In this document: piece by piece, positions 10,621 to 21,468 of the stretch
Layout of the letters: each line of letters opens with the position of its first letter
Position numbering within the stretch: the stretch's first letter is position 1
Assembly (NCBI GenBank): GCA_024734495.1
Contig: JALMQS010000085.1
Coordinates: 27,601,178-27,665,177 of the forward strand
Length of the DNA: 64,000 nucleotides
Origin: Forficula auricularia
Lineage: Eukaryota; Arthropoda; Insecta; Dermaptera; Forficulidae
Reading direction: 5' to 3'
Notes under the pieces: model-generated
What the model saw: only the letters and a program-made list of their open reading frames with translations
Databases searched by the model: none
Told to the model about the DNA's origin: nothing
Position numbers and translations under genes: made by a program

Positions 10621-11863
10621 CTGGGTGATTTTTTTTATCTTGAGACAAGTCTTATAACTCAAAAACAGTGCATTATATGAAAAAAAGTTTCAAATAAAAG
10701 TTTATTTATATCAAGGGGAAACTAAACTACGCTATTATTTGTTGACACAGAACAAGTTTTCAAGGGTATTTCAAGGTCAACTTTTCTTTTTTAAATATAA
10801 CCCTAAATTTTTCGTTACGTCGACTTAATCAACAAGAAAAACTGAAGAACTTTCATGAGAGCTATTTATTTATAAGACATCAAATAAACAAAATACAAGA
10901 ATCAATTAAATCTCAAAAAATTATTTTTAACAATTATTTAACTTATTTATCAAATAATAATGATTAAATAATTAATAATTAAATAAATAATGTAATAATA
11001 ATTAATAATTTATTAATGTTGCGATATTGTTCTGTGACATTTCCAAAGTGTTATCGCAACTCTTCTGGATGAATTCCAGTTCTAATTCCCTTATTTTGGC
11101 CTGTTCCAGTTTCTTCGTAGCCTCTTAGATTTCCTGTTTTTTCTTTTAAACAGATTTACAAGACGATGAAATGAAGCTTGTGAGGGTGTATTCCTATCAG
11201 GAAAACGCTCAGCGATCCATTTCAATGGCAGCCCCAAAAACACTTCTGTCCACATTCACGATAAATTAAGAATGCCAATTTCAATTCTGTCTTCAACAGA
11301 AAATGCTTCATTTTTATTATAGTAATACAATATAACTATCTACTGGATTGTACGCGAGAAATAAACTTTTTAAACTCAAGAATTTTAAGTAGTTCTATTA
11401 AGTAGAAAATAATCTCTAAAATCTGAGTATAACGAAGTTTTAATATCATTATAAACAATTATTTTCATTGTTGTGACTTTTCGATTTAATAATTATTTAT
11501 TTAATAATTAATTATTTAATCATTATTATTTGATAATTAAGTTAAATAATTGTTAGAAATAATTATTAAGATTTTTTTGAGATCTACCTAATTGATTCAT
11601 GTAATTTGTTTATTTGATGTCGTATAAAAAAAATATTTCTTATGAAAGTTGTTCAGTTTTTTTTGTATATTATGTAGAAGTAACAAAATATATAGGGTTT
11701 CATTTAAAAAACAGAAGTTGACCTTGAAATACCCTTGAAAGTTTGTTCTACGTCGACAAAAAATATCGTAGTTTAGTTTCCCCCATGATATAAATAGACT
11801 TTTTTTAATACAATGCACTGTTTTTGAGTTATAAGACTGTCTCAAGATAAAAAACTCACCCGG
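10621..11863. mobile_element. TIR element 'CCGGGTGA', 1.24 kb, TA target site
   Basis: Left end CTGGGTGATTTTT and right end AAAAACTCACCCGG are flanked by TA. The inverted arms run about 230-280 bp, with CTTGAGACAAGTCTTATAAC and its complement near the tips. Related copies occur at 49823-51077, 53020-55408 (interrupted) and 58826-59660 (partial). No transposase is encoded; the open frame at 11597-11878 is the right arm itself. A non-autonomous Tc1/mariner-like element is the best guess. Confidence 0.7.
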
Positions 11864-11944
11864 TATACATACATACATACATACAGGTGAAGCTAATATA
11901 AAGCATATAATAATTCGACATTCTTCTATGTTTCAGATCACATA

Positions 11945-12922
11945 ATGGGTCTTCAACTAACAAATACAAATATGGATTTCGATAATTGGTTCGGAATTCT
12001 CCGGGAAGGGCTGGAAAGAAATGCTCGATTGGATGTGAAAAGAGAAATGGTGAATTGTCTGCACCCTATTGATAAAAACATATTGCTACAGAGATTTCTC
12101 TCACATAAACAACTTAGAATAAAGCTCCGTTTGAATTCTCTACGTATTTTCCTCGACGAGAGGACAATAAATTTCAACTTTGTACAGGGTACAACTTGTC
12201 AGTCAACTGTGAATTCTATTTTGGAATTAATAACGAGATACTGTCCAAATATTGAGAATATTGATTTTCGAAATCTATTGATTGAATCTGAGAGCAAGGA
12301 GGATTTCAAAAACCTTCTGAGAAATTGTCCAAATTTGAAAACTCTACGAGTGAGGTGTTTAGGCTCCGAAGATTGTGCAATCAATCAGGTTTTGCTCCAA
12401 GAGGATTTTTACCAGCAAGAACGGGCTGTTCAAATTGGTATCAAAAAAATCGATTATATATATGCACGTGGTTTATGTGTATCACAAACTACCAATCTTC
12501 TAAAACTTCTACCAAATTTAAAAAGTATAGGCAAGTATCAAGAATTGGGACCCGTCTTAACCTCTTTTATTGCTAATAACGATGATCTCAATCGATTCTG
12601 GAACATAACAGAATTCACAGATCGATATACCAACTTACAAACAATAGAATTATTTGTTAAATATTGTCCCAATGCAAATCAGATTACTCTCATGTGGCCG
12701 GATAGAAATGTTATTGCAAGTCTTGAGAAATTTCCATTACTTACAGATTTATGTATATATTTAGAATATTTTGATACAATTATGAATTTAATAATAAATA
12801 TTGGTTGGAAAATAAAAAAGTTGCATCTTCATACTTACGGTTATGAATATAATCTACACATTTTGTATTACTTATGTCCGAATTTAGAATTATTAGAAAT
12901 AAATGATAAGAAATTGCTTTAA
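11945..12922 (+). CDS. Leucine-rich-repeat (F-box/LRR-like) protein
   Basis: A single coding exon of 325 residues, intact, with AATAAA overlapping the stop region as a possible poly(A) signal. An acceptor (TTTCAG) lies 8 bp before the ATG, so a non-coding upstream exon is likely. The protein contains irregular LRRs of the cysteine type found in F-box/LRR proteins: CPNIENIDF near residue 100, CPNLKTLRV near 128, LPNLKSI near 189, CPNANQITL near 241, CPNLELLEI near 312. I see no F-box at the N-terminus, no signal peptide and no membrane segment, so it is probably cytosolic and may mediate protein binding. The substrate or partner is unknown. It stands alone among transposons; the TIR element ends only 80 bp upstream. 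The fold class is fairly sure, the function is not. Confidence 0.75.
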   Translation: MGLQLTNTNMDFDNWFGILREGLERNARLDVKREMVNCLHPIDKNILLQRFLSHKQLRIKLRLNSLRIFLDERTINFNFVQGTTCQSTVNSILELITRYCPNIENIDFRNLLIESESKEDFKNLLRNCPNLKTLRVRCLGSEDCAINQVLLQEDFYQQERAVQIGIKKIDYIYARGLCVSQTTNLLKLLPNLKSIGKYQELGPVLTSFIANNDDLNRFWNITEFTDRYTNLQTIELFVKYCPNANQITLMWPDRNVIASLEKFPLLTDLCIYLEYFDTIMNLIINIGWKIKKLHLHTYGYEYNLHILYYLCPNLELLEINDKKLL

Positions 12923-12984
12923 TAAAGATAACATATTAAAATTCTAAATAGAATCGGTTGAGATATTTAATTGGGCTATTTTCA

Positions 12985-13015
12985 GCTGAGGAGTATGTGC
13001 GGGGGTGGGGGGTGG
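12985..13015 (+). repeat. G-rich tract
   Basis: GCGGGGGTGGGGGGTGGGGG has four runs of at least four G and could form a G-quadruplex. It lies just 3' of the LRR gene. Confidence 0.5.
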
Positions 13016-13330
13016 GGGTATCAATAATTTATTGGAACGAAGTGAACTTATAGGACGCCTCGGGGTGGTACCCTAGTCTGTGAAAAGTGTCCGTAACGTT
13101 AAATAAAAACAAGCGAGCCAATGCTCATGCGCGCGCATCCACTCAGCCACTCTGGGGGCGGGGCCTCTGGCTTGCGCTCTGGTCGGGAATCGATGCTGTT
13201 CGATGTTGAATCTTTCGATTCAACAGGTATTATTTCATTACCCTCCTCTACCTCTCTGCTTCTATTTATCGAAATAATCCTCTTTAAAAATTTTATTAAT
13301 TTAATAGACAGAATAATAGAATTCAATAAA

Positions 13331-13736
13331 ATGGCATCGAATTCAGAGACAGAACATTCAGAACATTTCGTTATTCAGCAACAAATAACAAAGGTGTGCT
13401 TACTTAATTAATAAATAAATGAAAATGAAATGAAAATAAATAAAAGAATATTGCAATAATTCTACTAATTTATTTATTATATTTCCAGCTAATAGAAGAA
13501 AATAATCAATTAAAAAAAATCTACTAAAGGTAAGCGTTATATATTAATCGTGGGTGTATGTGTAAAATCCCCGTGAATCCTAATTGATTTCATAACTAAT
13601 TCCTATAATTTATTTATTTATTTAATTAATTGAATTTTATTATTTATTTATTCTATTTAAGGAAATAAAAATTAAAGAAGAAGAAAAAATTCCTTGGAAT
13701 TTGATTTCCAACGAGGATTTGATGAATTATTATTAA
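13331..13736 (+). pseudogene. Small coiled-coil gene, copy 1 (frameshifted)
   Basis: Exon 1 (MASNSETEHSEHFVIQQQ...) ends at the donor 13394. Exon 2 encodes LIEENNQLKKN..., a leucine-zipper-like segment. Exon 3 encodes EIKIKEEEKIPWNLISNED and stops at 13734-13736. In this copy the A-run of exon 2 is one base short, which creates a stop (ATC TAC TAA). Copy 2 is intact there but loses one A in exon 3. Combined, the copies suggest a ~59-residue acidic coiled-coil protein, or the N-terminus of a longer spliced product. I do not recognise the family. Confidence 0.45.
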
Positions 13737-13954
13737 AATATCTAAGATTATTTATTTATTTATTATTAGAGTATCTATTAGTTAGATATTTATATAATAT
13801 ACTGAGTAAAACATTGTATAAATTCATATACTGTTTTTTCTCAAATTCAAAAATATTTCCAAACAAGTTTGTTCAGTACCCACCTCTCCATCCCCTCCCT
13901 CGATTAGCACTCATGGATTTAATTTTAACATTTTTTTATTTTATTTTCTTTGAA

Positions 13955-14240
13955 GGAAAGAAATACGAAAAAAAAGCCGAGTACCAAAAAGGTATCGGGA
14001 GCGTGAAAAAAAAAAACAAGGTACGGTATATAATTTATATACCGTATATTATATATATTATAATATTTTGCAGTGTAATTTTAAATACGACTGTAAAGTT
14101 AGTAGACATCAGACGAGAAATTAATGATTTTATAATCAATTTCAGTATCGGAGAAAAATATAAAAAAAAAAACAAGTAGGCAATATCAACAAGAGTATCG
14201 ACAAAGAATAAAAGAAAAAAATACAAAAGATCCAAGGTAT
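13955..14240 (+). other. Possible further exons with Lys/Arg/Tyr-rich repeats
   Basis: After TTTGAAG the sequence can be read as KKYEKKAEYQKRYRERE up to a donor at AAGGTACGG (14020). After TTTCAG at 14145 comes a stretch that can be read as RQYQQEYRQRIKEKIQKIQ. Short YRxR/YQxxYR units like these appear in many uncharacterised insect proteins with basic repeat motifs. Frame continuity with the upstream exons is not established, so this is only a suggestion. Confidence 0.3.
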
Positions 14241-14819
14241 GGTATGAAAATTATATACATTTTTAATAAATTTATTATTACCATTAATAACTGTAATTAA
14301 TTTTAGTACTTACTACTATCGATGCTGTTTTCTCGAGATATTTGGCAAAAATCGAATCACAAATATATATATCTTATTTTAGTTACCATAAAGCTATAGT
14401 TTCTATGATAGAACATAATTAGGCTTAATTATTATTATTCATATAAATACCTGTTTCTTTTTGTATATTATTATTATTATATATTATATATTTTTATAAA
14501 TCATTGTAAATAAAATAAAGGTGTTAAGATAATTTTATAAAGTAGTTTCTTTGCTTTTTATCGATAAAAAAATCATAATAAAAAATGTATACCCGAATAA
14601 TTATTTTCTTTATACCTAGAATAGAACTTAAAATTAATATTTTTATAATAAGGAACTTCGTTCCTATCCGGTGTCCTACGACACAGATCGACTTTTTGTA
14701 TTTTTTTTCTTTTGTAATTAATAAATAAATAAAATTATATAAAAATATAATGAGATTTTTTTACTCTAGTATTTTATGTTCACTCCTGTAGTTTATAATA
14801 TTTTTTTTTTTACATAGGC

Positions 14820-15060
14820 AATCTGCTCCATCATCATCATCATTGAGTATACAGTCCTAAGACTGGTTTGATGCAACAATCCGTCTCCACTCGAATCTGT
14901 CCCCCGCCAGCTGTTTGACCTCTCTAAATGTCTGGCATCCAATATCCCCCAATTATTTGGCTGAAATATTCTAATCTGGGTCTTCCCCTTCCCCTTTTCT
15001 TTCCCACCTCCCCCTCCAAGATATCCCTAAGCAGTTCCCTATGTCTCAGGCCCGGTTTTA
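14820..15060. mobile_element. Non-LTR retrotransposon 3'-end fragment
   Basis: CATCATCATCATTGAGTATA followed by CCTAAGACTGGTTTGATGCA is a motif I associate with the 3' region of a LINE family widespread in arthropods. The C-rich segment after it (CCCCTTCCCC) carries no ORF. The orientation of the parent element is not clear from this piece. Confidence 0.4.
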
Positions 15061-15374
15061 TGTCGCTATATTTAGGCCTTGGTAATGGTAAATAGCTTGT
15101 TTACCGGCCGATTTCGCAAATGATGCATTGTTCAAGCCAAAAATTCTCGGAAAACAACTCGTTTACCGTGTCTTTTGTTTACTCGACTCTGTCGACAGGT
15201 AAATGTCATCTAAACTGTCATGGTCAGTGTTGCCAACGATTTGATTTATAAAACCGCTAGATAGGTCTTCCAAAATAGCCAGAAACCGCTAGATTTCCGA
15301 TCCTAGCGCCATCTAGCGGTAGACTCAAAAAGTGAATAATTGCTCTCACAAGAAATGCAGTGAGAATATTTTTG

Positions 15375-17032
15375 GAACAGAAGTGAACTTATGGGACGCC
15401 TCGGGGTGGTACCCTAGTCTGTGAAAAGTGTCCGTAACGTTAAATAAAAACAAGCGAGCCAATGCTCATGCGCGCGCATCCACTCAGCCACTCTGGGGGC
15501 GGGGCCTCTGGCTTGCGCTCTGGTCGGGAATCGATGCTGTTCGATGTTGAATCTTTCGATTCAACAGGTATTATTTCATTACCCTCCTCTACCTCTCTGC
15601 TTCTATTTATCGAAATAATCCTCTTTAAAAATTTTATTAATTTAATAGACAGAATAATAGAATTCAATAAAATGGCATCGAATTCAGAGACAGAACATTC
15701 AGAACATTTCGTTATTCAGCAACAAATAACAAAGGTGTGCTTACTTAATTAATAAATAAATGAAAATGAAATGAAAATAAATAAAAGAATATTGCAATAA
15801 TTCTACTAATTTATTTATTATATTTCCAGCTAATAGAAGAAAATAATCAATTAAAAAAAAATCTACTAAAGGTAAGCGTTATATATTAATCGTGGGTGTA
15901 TGTGTAAAATCCCCGTGAATCCCTAATTGATTTCATAACTAATTCCTATAATTTATTTATTTATTTAATTAATTGAATTTTATTATTTATTTATTCTATT
16001 TAAGGAAATAAAAATTAAAGAAGAAGAAAAATTCCTTGGAATTTGATTTCCAACGAGGATTTGATGAATTATTATTAAAATATCTAAGATTATTTATTTA
16101 TTTATTATTAGAGTATCTATTAGTTAGATATTTATATAATATACTGAGTAAAACATTGTATAAATTCATATACTGTTTTTTCTCAAATTCAAAAATATTT
16201 CCAAACAAGTTTGTTCAGTACCCACCTCTCCATCCCCTCCCTCGATTAGCACTCATGGATTTAATTTTAACATTTTTTATTTTATTTTCTTTGAAGGAAA
16301 GAAATACGAAAAAAAAGCCGAGTACCAAAAAAGGTATCGGGAGCGTGAAAAAAAAAAACAAGGTACGGTATATAATTTATATACCGTATATTATATATAT
16401 TATAATATTTTGCAGTGTAATTTTAAATACGACTGTAAAGTTAGTAGACATCAGACGAGAAATTAATGATTTTATAATCAATTTCAGTATCGGAGAAAAA
16501 TATAAAAAAAAAACAAGTAGGCAATATCAACAAGAGTATCGACAAAGAATAAAAGAAAAAATACAAAAGATCCAAGGTATGGTATGAAAATTATATACAT
16601 TTTTAATAAATTTATTATTACCATTAATAACTGTAATTAATTTTAGTACTTACTACTATCGATGCTGTTTTCTCGAGATATTTGGCAAAAATCGAATCAC
16701 AAATATATATATCTTATTTTAGTTACCATAAAGCTATAGTTTCTATGATAGAACATAATTAGGCTTAATTATTATTATTCATATAAATACCTGTTTCTTT
16801 TTGTATATTATTATTATTATATATTATATATTTTTATAAATCATTGTAAATAAAATAAAGGTGTTAAGATAATTTTATAAAGTAGTTTCTTTGCTTTTTT
16901 ATCGATAAAAAAATCATAATAAAAAATGTATACCCGAATAATTATTTTTCTTTATACCTAGAATAGAACTTAAAATTAATATTTTTATAATAAGGAACTT
17001 CGTTCCTATCCGGTGTCCTACGACACAGATCG
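15375..17032 (+). repeat. 2.34-kb direct duplication, copy 2, running into the gap
   Basis: Near-identical to 13034-14695, including the promoter-like GC box, exons and 3' region. It breaks off at the assembly gap at ACAGATCG. Differences are mostly single-base changes in homopolymers (for example at 15851, 16028 and 16275). The sequence between the copies (14696-15374) contains the LINE fragment and a 'CCATCTAGCGG' stretch and is not duplicated, so this may be two insertions of one mobile unit rather than a simple tandem duplication. Confidence 0.7.
15672..16060 (+). pseudogene. Small coiled-coil gene, copy 2 (frameshifted in exon 3)
   Basis: Exon 1 15672-15734 and exon 2 15830-15871 (14 codons, LIEENNQLKKNLLK) are open and in phase. 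Exon 3 starts at 16005 but has one A fewer than copy 1, so the frame runs into TGA after EEEKFLGI. The longer open frame from 16036 uses a TTG start and reads through intron-like AT-rich DNA; I do not regard it as a real protein. Confidence 0.4.
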
Positions 17033-17700
17033 NNNNNNNNNNNNNNNNNNNNNNNNNNNNNNNNNNNNNNNNNNNNNNNNNNNNNNNNNNNNNNNNNNNN
17101 NNNNNNNNNNNNNNNNNNNNNNNNNNNNNNNNNNNNNNNNNNNNNNNNNNNNNNNNNNNNNNNNNNNNNNNNNNNNNNNNNNNNNNNNNNNNNNNNNNNN
17201 NNNNNNNNNNNNNNNNNNNNNNNNNNNNNNNNNNNNNNNNNNNNNNNNNNNNNNNNNNNNNNNNNNNNNNNNNNNNNNNNNNNNNNNNNNNNNNNNNNNN
17301 NNNNNNNNNNNNNNNNNNNNNNNNNNNNNNNNNNNNNNNNNNNNNNNNNNNNNNNNNNNNNNNNNNNNNNNNNNNNNNNNNNNNNNNNNNNNNNNNNNNN
17401 NNNNNNNNNNNNNNNNNNNNNNNNNNNNNNNNNNNNNNNNNNNNNNNNNNNNNNNNNNNNNNNNNNNNNNNNNNNNNNNNNNNNNNNNNNNNNNNNNNNN
17501 NNNNNNNNNNNNNNNNNNNNNNNNNNNNNNNNNNNNNNNNNNNNNNNNNNNNNNNNNNNNNNNNNNNNNNNNNNNNNNNNNNNNNNNNNNNNNNNNNNNN
17601 NNNNNNNNNNNNNNNNNNNNNNNNNNNNNNNNNNNNNNNNNNNNNNNNNNNNNNNNNNNNNNNNNNNNNNNNNNNNNNNNNNNNNNNNNNNNNNNNNNNN
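17033..17700. other. Assembly gap (N)
   Basis: 668 undetermined bases. The left edge is inside duplication copy 2, the right edge inside a LINE ORF2, so the gap probably hides the end of the duplication and more LINE sequence. Open frames spanning it are artefacts. Confidence 0.98.
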
Positions 17701-18140
17701 CACACTATACATTTTTTTTACTATCAGAGTGTTCACTATATTCTCTAAAAAACGTATAAAATCACCATCTGATGCACTCGGCGAGTAGTATACAACCGCG
17801 ATCACTCCTTTATACATATTACTTTTACTTCCACCGCAATACACCAACAGTTAGATATTATTTTTTCTTTTAATATTACTTGATATATTATGTCGTTTCT
17901 TACATATAACATGACTCCCCTGTGTTCCTGTTTTCCGCATCACATCTAGCGACACTATAACCAGGCACATTCACTTCACTATCTTCAATGTCCTCTATCA
18001 ATCTTGTCTCCGAAAGCGCCAAGAACGGCTTCATCTTCTTCATAATCTGGTGTTGAATTTCATCTTTATGCGCCATCAGACTTTGAGCATTCTTTTTGCT
18101 ATAATTGATTCCTCTGTTGTTGCTATTTTGTAGACTCCCC
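17701..18140 (-). pseudogene. LINE ORF2, apurinic-type endonuclease N-terminus
   Basis: The minus strand reads NAQSLMAHKDEIQHQI, KPFLALSETRLIEDIEDSEV and NVPGYSVARCDAENRNTG. After a frameshift it continues KGVIAVVYYSPSASDGDFI and FLENIVNTLI up to the gap. The order NxQSL...HxDEI...LxLSETxL...GYxxxR matches the start of the exonuclease-endonuclease-phosphatase domain of non-LTR retrotransposons. Stops and frameshifts make it inactive. The reverse transcriptase would lie in or beyond the gap. Confidence 0.8.
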
Positions 18141-18149
18141 ATCTGTTCT

Positions 18150-18690
18150 CACTGCTCTTCTTCTAACATATCTGTCCTCTGTCAGGCATTCCACACTCAC
18201 AGCCTCATGTTCATCTCATTCAAGGTTCAAGTTGTATGCTCTGTTTTTGTGTAGGCAATTCACACACCTCTTTGTTGTTGTCGTACAATCATTTGCTTTG
18301 TGATTACCCGCATTGTAGCATGTCTCTTCCTTAAACGAATTTTTGGCAATATGAAAATATCCCCAGCATTTGTAGCACCTTTTAACACTGAAGTAATCAA
18401 ATACACGACATTTTTTCCATCCCATACTTACCTTTTCTTTTCTTATTATTTGTTCATGCGTCGTTTCATCTACCTCAGTATTAATGAGCCTTCTTTTCTT
18501 CTTTCTCCTTTCACTGTTCGCGTCCTCCCGTTGAACTTCTCCTTAACAATTTTTTTCACTATTCTTATATGAAATCCTTCTTCTTTTCATTGATTTCTAC
18601 CATTCTGTTTTAGAATCGTATCTACCAGGTTTTCATCTTTCAGGTTCATTTCTTTTACTTCACTTACATTTATAATTTTTTGAGGAGAGG
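18150..18690 (-). pseudogene. LINE ORF1 with CCHC zinc knuckles (decayed)
   Basis: The minus strand gives EMNLKDENLVDTILKQN, then KRLINTEVDETTHEQIIR, then RCYKCWGYFHIAKNSF, ETCYNAGNHKANDC and KRCVNC. The CxxCxxxxHxxxxC-type spacing is that of the zinc knuckles in ORF1 of jockey/CR1-like elements; one knuckle has lost a cysteine (CYNAG). It is directly upstream of the ORF2 fragment in the same orientation. Broken by at least two frameshifts. Confidence 0.75.
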
Positions 18691-18694
18691 TAGG

Positions 18695-19316
18695 CGGAGT
18701 GGGGGAACCTTTTGACAGCGAAATTGGCGGTCAAAAAAAGGGCTAACAGCTTGCTTCTACCGTCGTAGTTAGTGCCCGGTTAAAATTCGAAATATATCTG
18801 TTTATCTTCTTTTAAAAAGAACGCGATTAATTAATTCTAAGGCTGTCAATTGTCCTTCATTATTTATATCATTTACAAGCTGCGAGGCCCGCCTTCAGCG
18901 GTCCTCTTGCTTATCCAGGTTGTTACACCCACTGGGCTCCCACCCCAAAGTAGGTGTAAATTAGGAGTGTCGCGATGATTTCAAATAAGTGAGAAATGTG
19001 AAAGTCGTGTGGTGACCGCACCACTTGGTTATATACGCTCAACAGCAAAAAAAACCGACACTTGTTAATTTTTAGATAAAATGAATAAATTCAATATTAA
19101 AAAAAAAAATATTTCCATATTTTGACTAGATGAGTAATTAAAAAAATTATTTCTAAAAATCTAAAATGGCATTTTTGATTTTTTTTTCTGGCTTAATAAA
19201 TATGATATGTTAAAAAAATAAAATTGTAACAGCTATTTATTAAAATAAAAAAAAAATAATGGTAAATTATAAAAATGTCTCGTATAAGACCTTACAATGT
19301 ATCCATCGGTATATTG
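18695..19316. repeat. Inverted repeat, left arm
   Basis: This ~620-bp arm is the inverse complement of 25277-25827 continued at 30087-30180. It contains ACAGCGAAATTGGCGG, TAGTTAGTGCCCGG, the GC-rich segment GCCCGCCTTCAGCGGTCC and CAATGTATCCATCGGTATA at the inner end. The right arm is split by the P element. It may be the end of a large transposon or an inverted pair of one repeat; no coding sequence is visible. Confidence 0.65.
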
Positions 19317-19804
19317 TACAAAGAGATTGCAAAGAGAGACGGATTGGAAAGAGAGGGTAAAAATGATTAGACTAAATGTAGATTATTAGCAAAATTTAAT
19401 AGTAAAGGATAGATTGAAATTTGAATTTACGCAGAAATGGAGTACTATGCATTGCGGTGGATGAGCCTCTTAAGAATTGTTTAAATATATCTCCTTTTTC
19501 AGTGAAAAATAAATAATGATATGAAATCTTACTTGAGAAAAATCGTTGCTTGAGAATAAGAGAGAAGGAGAGAGAGAGGCAGAGTCAAGACATTCAAAGC
19601 CAGGAGTCTTTCAACACACCTCTCTAGACAGTCATTGGGGACACTTCTCTCTAAACATTGATTGGAGCGAGCTCATACTATACTTTTTCATACTACACCC
19701 TTCTCTATACACATTCGTTGAGGTCAGATCTCCACACATTCATAGGAGAGAGCATATACTTATCTCATCATATGTTCCTACCTTCCACTCGATATATAAA
19801 CATA
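19317..19804. other. Unassigned sequence
   Basis: Includes a purine-rich GAGAGAAGGAGAGAGAGAG segment (19558-19576). The 100-residue open frame at 19546-19848 runs into the next transposon and shows no family features. I assign no function. Confidence 0.35.
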
Positions 19805-21468
19805 CCCAGATAGCAATTGGACTTGCCGCAAACTTAACTTTTGTTTGAATTTAAATTGTCATGTCAAATATGACAAGATAAGTTTGTGGTAATTTTGCAG
19901 CAATCTTGAATGTTCAAGGATGAATTATTAAGTTTTTGTCTAACTTGCTACAAACTTGCTTACTTGCTTGTTCGTTGGCGCCATCTAGCCACAAATATAT
20001 TAATCCTTTAGTCTATGTTTAACCGTTAAACTGTCAATCTAGTTTATTTTTAATATAATAATTATAAACATTTCCTAAAAAAAGTAACTACTTTTTAAAT
20101 CCAGAATTCAAACGGGCGGAATACTTGCGAGGTATTATTAAAATTATTATGAATTAAAATTAAAATTATTTTTATTTAATTCTAGAGTGTGGCTTACATG
20201 TCTCGAAAATCGAATGGACTTTCAAAATAAACTTATATACCTAAACTTATATACCTAAATATATAAGAAATAAAAGAAATATCAGTTTATTTATACATTG
20301 ACATATAAGCTCAAAAATCCTTATTTTATTATCAATAGTTTTATATACATATATGATAATACATATTATTTTTCAAGAAATCTAAATAAATAACAGAGAA
20401 AGAGGTTATGGGTAAGTTTTCCACTTTTATAATATATTTATCTATAATTTAATGTTTTTTTATTTTTTTGAACTTAAGATTCTTCATTGGATAAAAATAC
20501 TTGGTAGGTTTCACATTAAGATATAAAAAAATAAAACGAATTTATTTTTAGAGAATCTTTAATGTGAAACCTACCAAGTATTTTTATCCAATAATTTTAA
20601 AAAATGTTTCACCAAGTACCAACACCAAATTCCTTAAAAACTATTTAAGATTCTTCTATTAAATCTCTATTTTTATATCTACTGTACTGAAATATTTTTG
20701 CTTTATCCATAGGGAAGTTCAAAAAGAAGGTAAGTTTTAGATTACATATATGAGTGCTCCTTGCAGCATCTGATGGTTTGACAAAACTCTATAATTCACT
20801 AATAATTTTATGTCTTAAATATTATATAGTAATCTTGTTTATTTGTTTCAGACTAGAGAGAGAAAATAAAGGTCAAATACAAAATAAGATTTAAGAAATG
20901 ACAAAGAGAAAGTGTTTTTTTTTATATTTTATTATTTGATTTTTTATAATTTTAATAAAATACAAAGGATTAAAAAAAGATTAAATCAATGGTTTGTTTT
21001 TTGTTATTTTTTTCCCTTGTATTTTCCTGCCCAATATTTACTTCTTTCTAATTTAACAATGAATCAGCCAATAAGGTAGAAGCACCTATCGTCTATTGAT
21101 GGCATTCACCTAAAGATGACCTTCTCCAAGGAACAATAAGTAAATAACTGATTTTTTTAAATTTTAGTCAATTTTCTTTTAGTAGGTTAAACTTACTTAT
21201 GTCAATGTTGCATATACTTTAAAAAAATAAACACCCTGCAAGTATATCAAGACAAAGTTGCATATGCTTTGCAAAAACAAACAACATGCAAGCATGTTAT
21301 TTCAAAGTTGCATATGCTTTGCAAAAACAAACAACGTGCAGGCTTGTCGCTGGGAAACTAGGAGGTTTGATTCAAACTTGCCTCAAATGTATACACTTGC
21401 CACAAGCTTCCACTTTTGACACATCAAACTTGTTGCAAGTTGGATTCAAGTTTAAATTGCTATCTGGG
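19805..21468. mobile_element. TIR element 'CCCAGATAGCA', 1.66 kb, TA target site
   Basis: The ends CCCAGATAGCAATT and AATTGCTATCTGGG are inverse complements flanked by TA. Near the right end are three tandem ~58-bp units (21230-21345) containing GTTGCATATGCTTTGCAAAA. There is no transposase ORF, so it is non-autonomous. Short exon-like segments with donors (around 20393-20410 and 20713-20730) may be chance. Another right terminus (GCTATCTGGGTATA) occurs at 23098. Confidence 0.65.
20495..20645. repeat. Hairpin repeat of the GGTAGGTTTCA type
   Basis: Arms GATAAAAATACTTGGTAGG and its complement flank a ~50-bp loop starting TTTCACATTAAG. They are followed by AAATGTTTCACCAAGTACCAA. It lies inside the CCCAGATAGCA element. 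Confidence 0.6.

Larger units (their letters stand above)
13034..14695 (+). repeat. 2.34-kb direct duplication, copy 1 (spliced small-gene locus)
   Basis: This block and 15375-17032 are nearly identical at a constant offset of 2341-2342 bp. It contains a GC-rich promoter-like segment (GGGGGCGGGGCC, a GC-box motif, near 13153) and a small ORF with three exons: 13331-13393, 13489-13529 and 13662-13736, each with plausible GT/AG borders. Further 3' are two more exon-like pieces rich in Lys/Arg/Tyr. The copy ends just past GTGTCCTACGACACAGATCG. Confidence 0.7.

Noticed and set aside
11597..11878. 93-residue ORF and similar ones at 49784, 50841 and 53024
   Set aside because: All are the arm of the CCGGGTGA TIR element read as protein; they differ only as the repeat does.
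12325..12576. Alternative frames within the LRR gene on both strands
   Set aside because: Shadows of the 325-codon frame, which has repeating CPNL motifs and normal start and stop.
13694..14179. 161-residue ORF with hydrophobic stretches (and the 183-residue version at 16036)
   Set aside because: It starts at TTG inside an exon of another frame and runs through intron-like AT-rich DNA; the hydrophobicity follows from base composition.
16914..17847. Long open frames across 17033-17700 on both strands
   Set aside because: They consist almost entirely of undetermined bases. Only the 49 residues right of the gap (LINE endonuclease) are real sequence.
20390..20870. Series of tiny exon-like segments with good splice sites
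   Set aside because: They lie inside a non-autonomous transposon, have no shared reading frame and are too short to judge.
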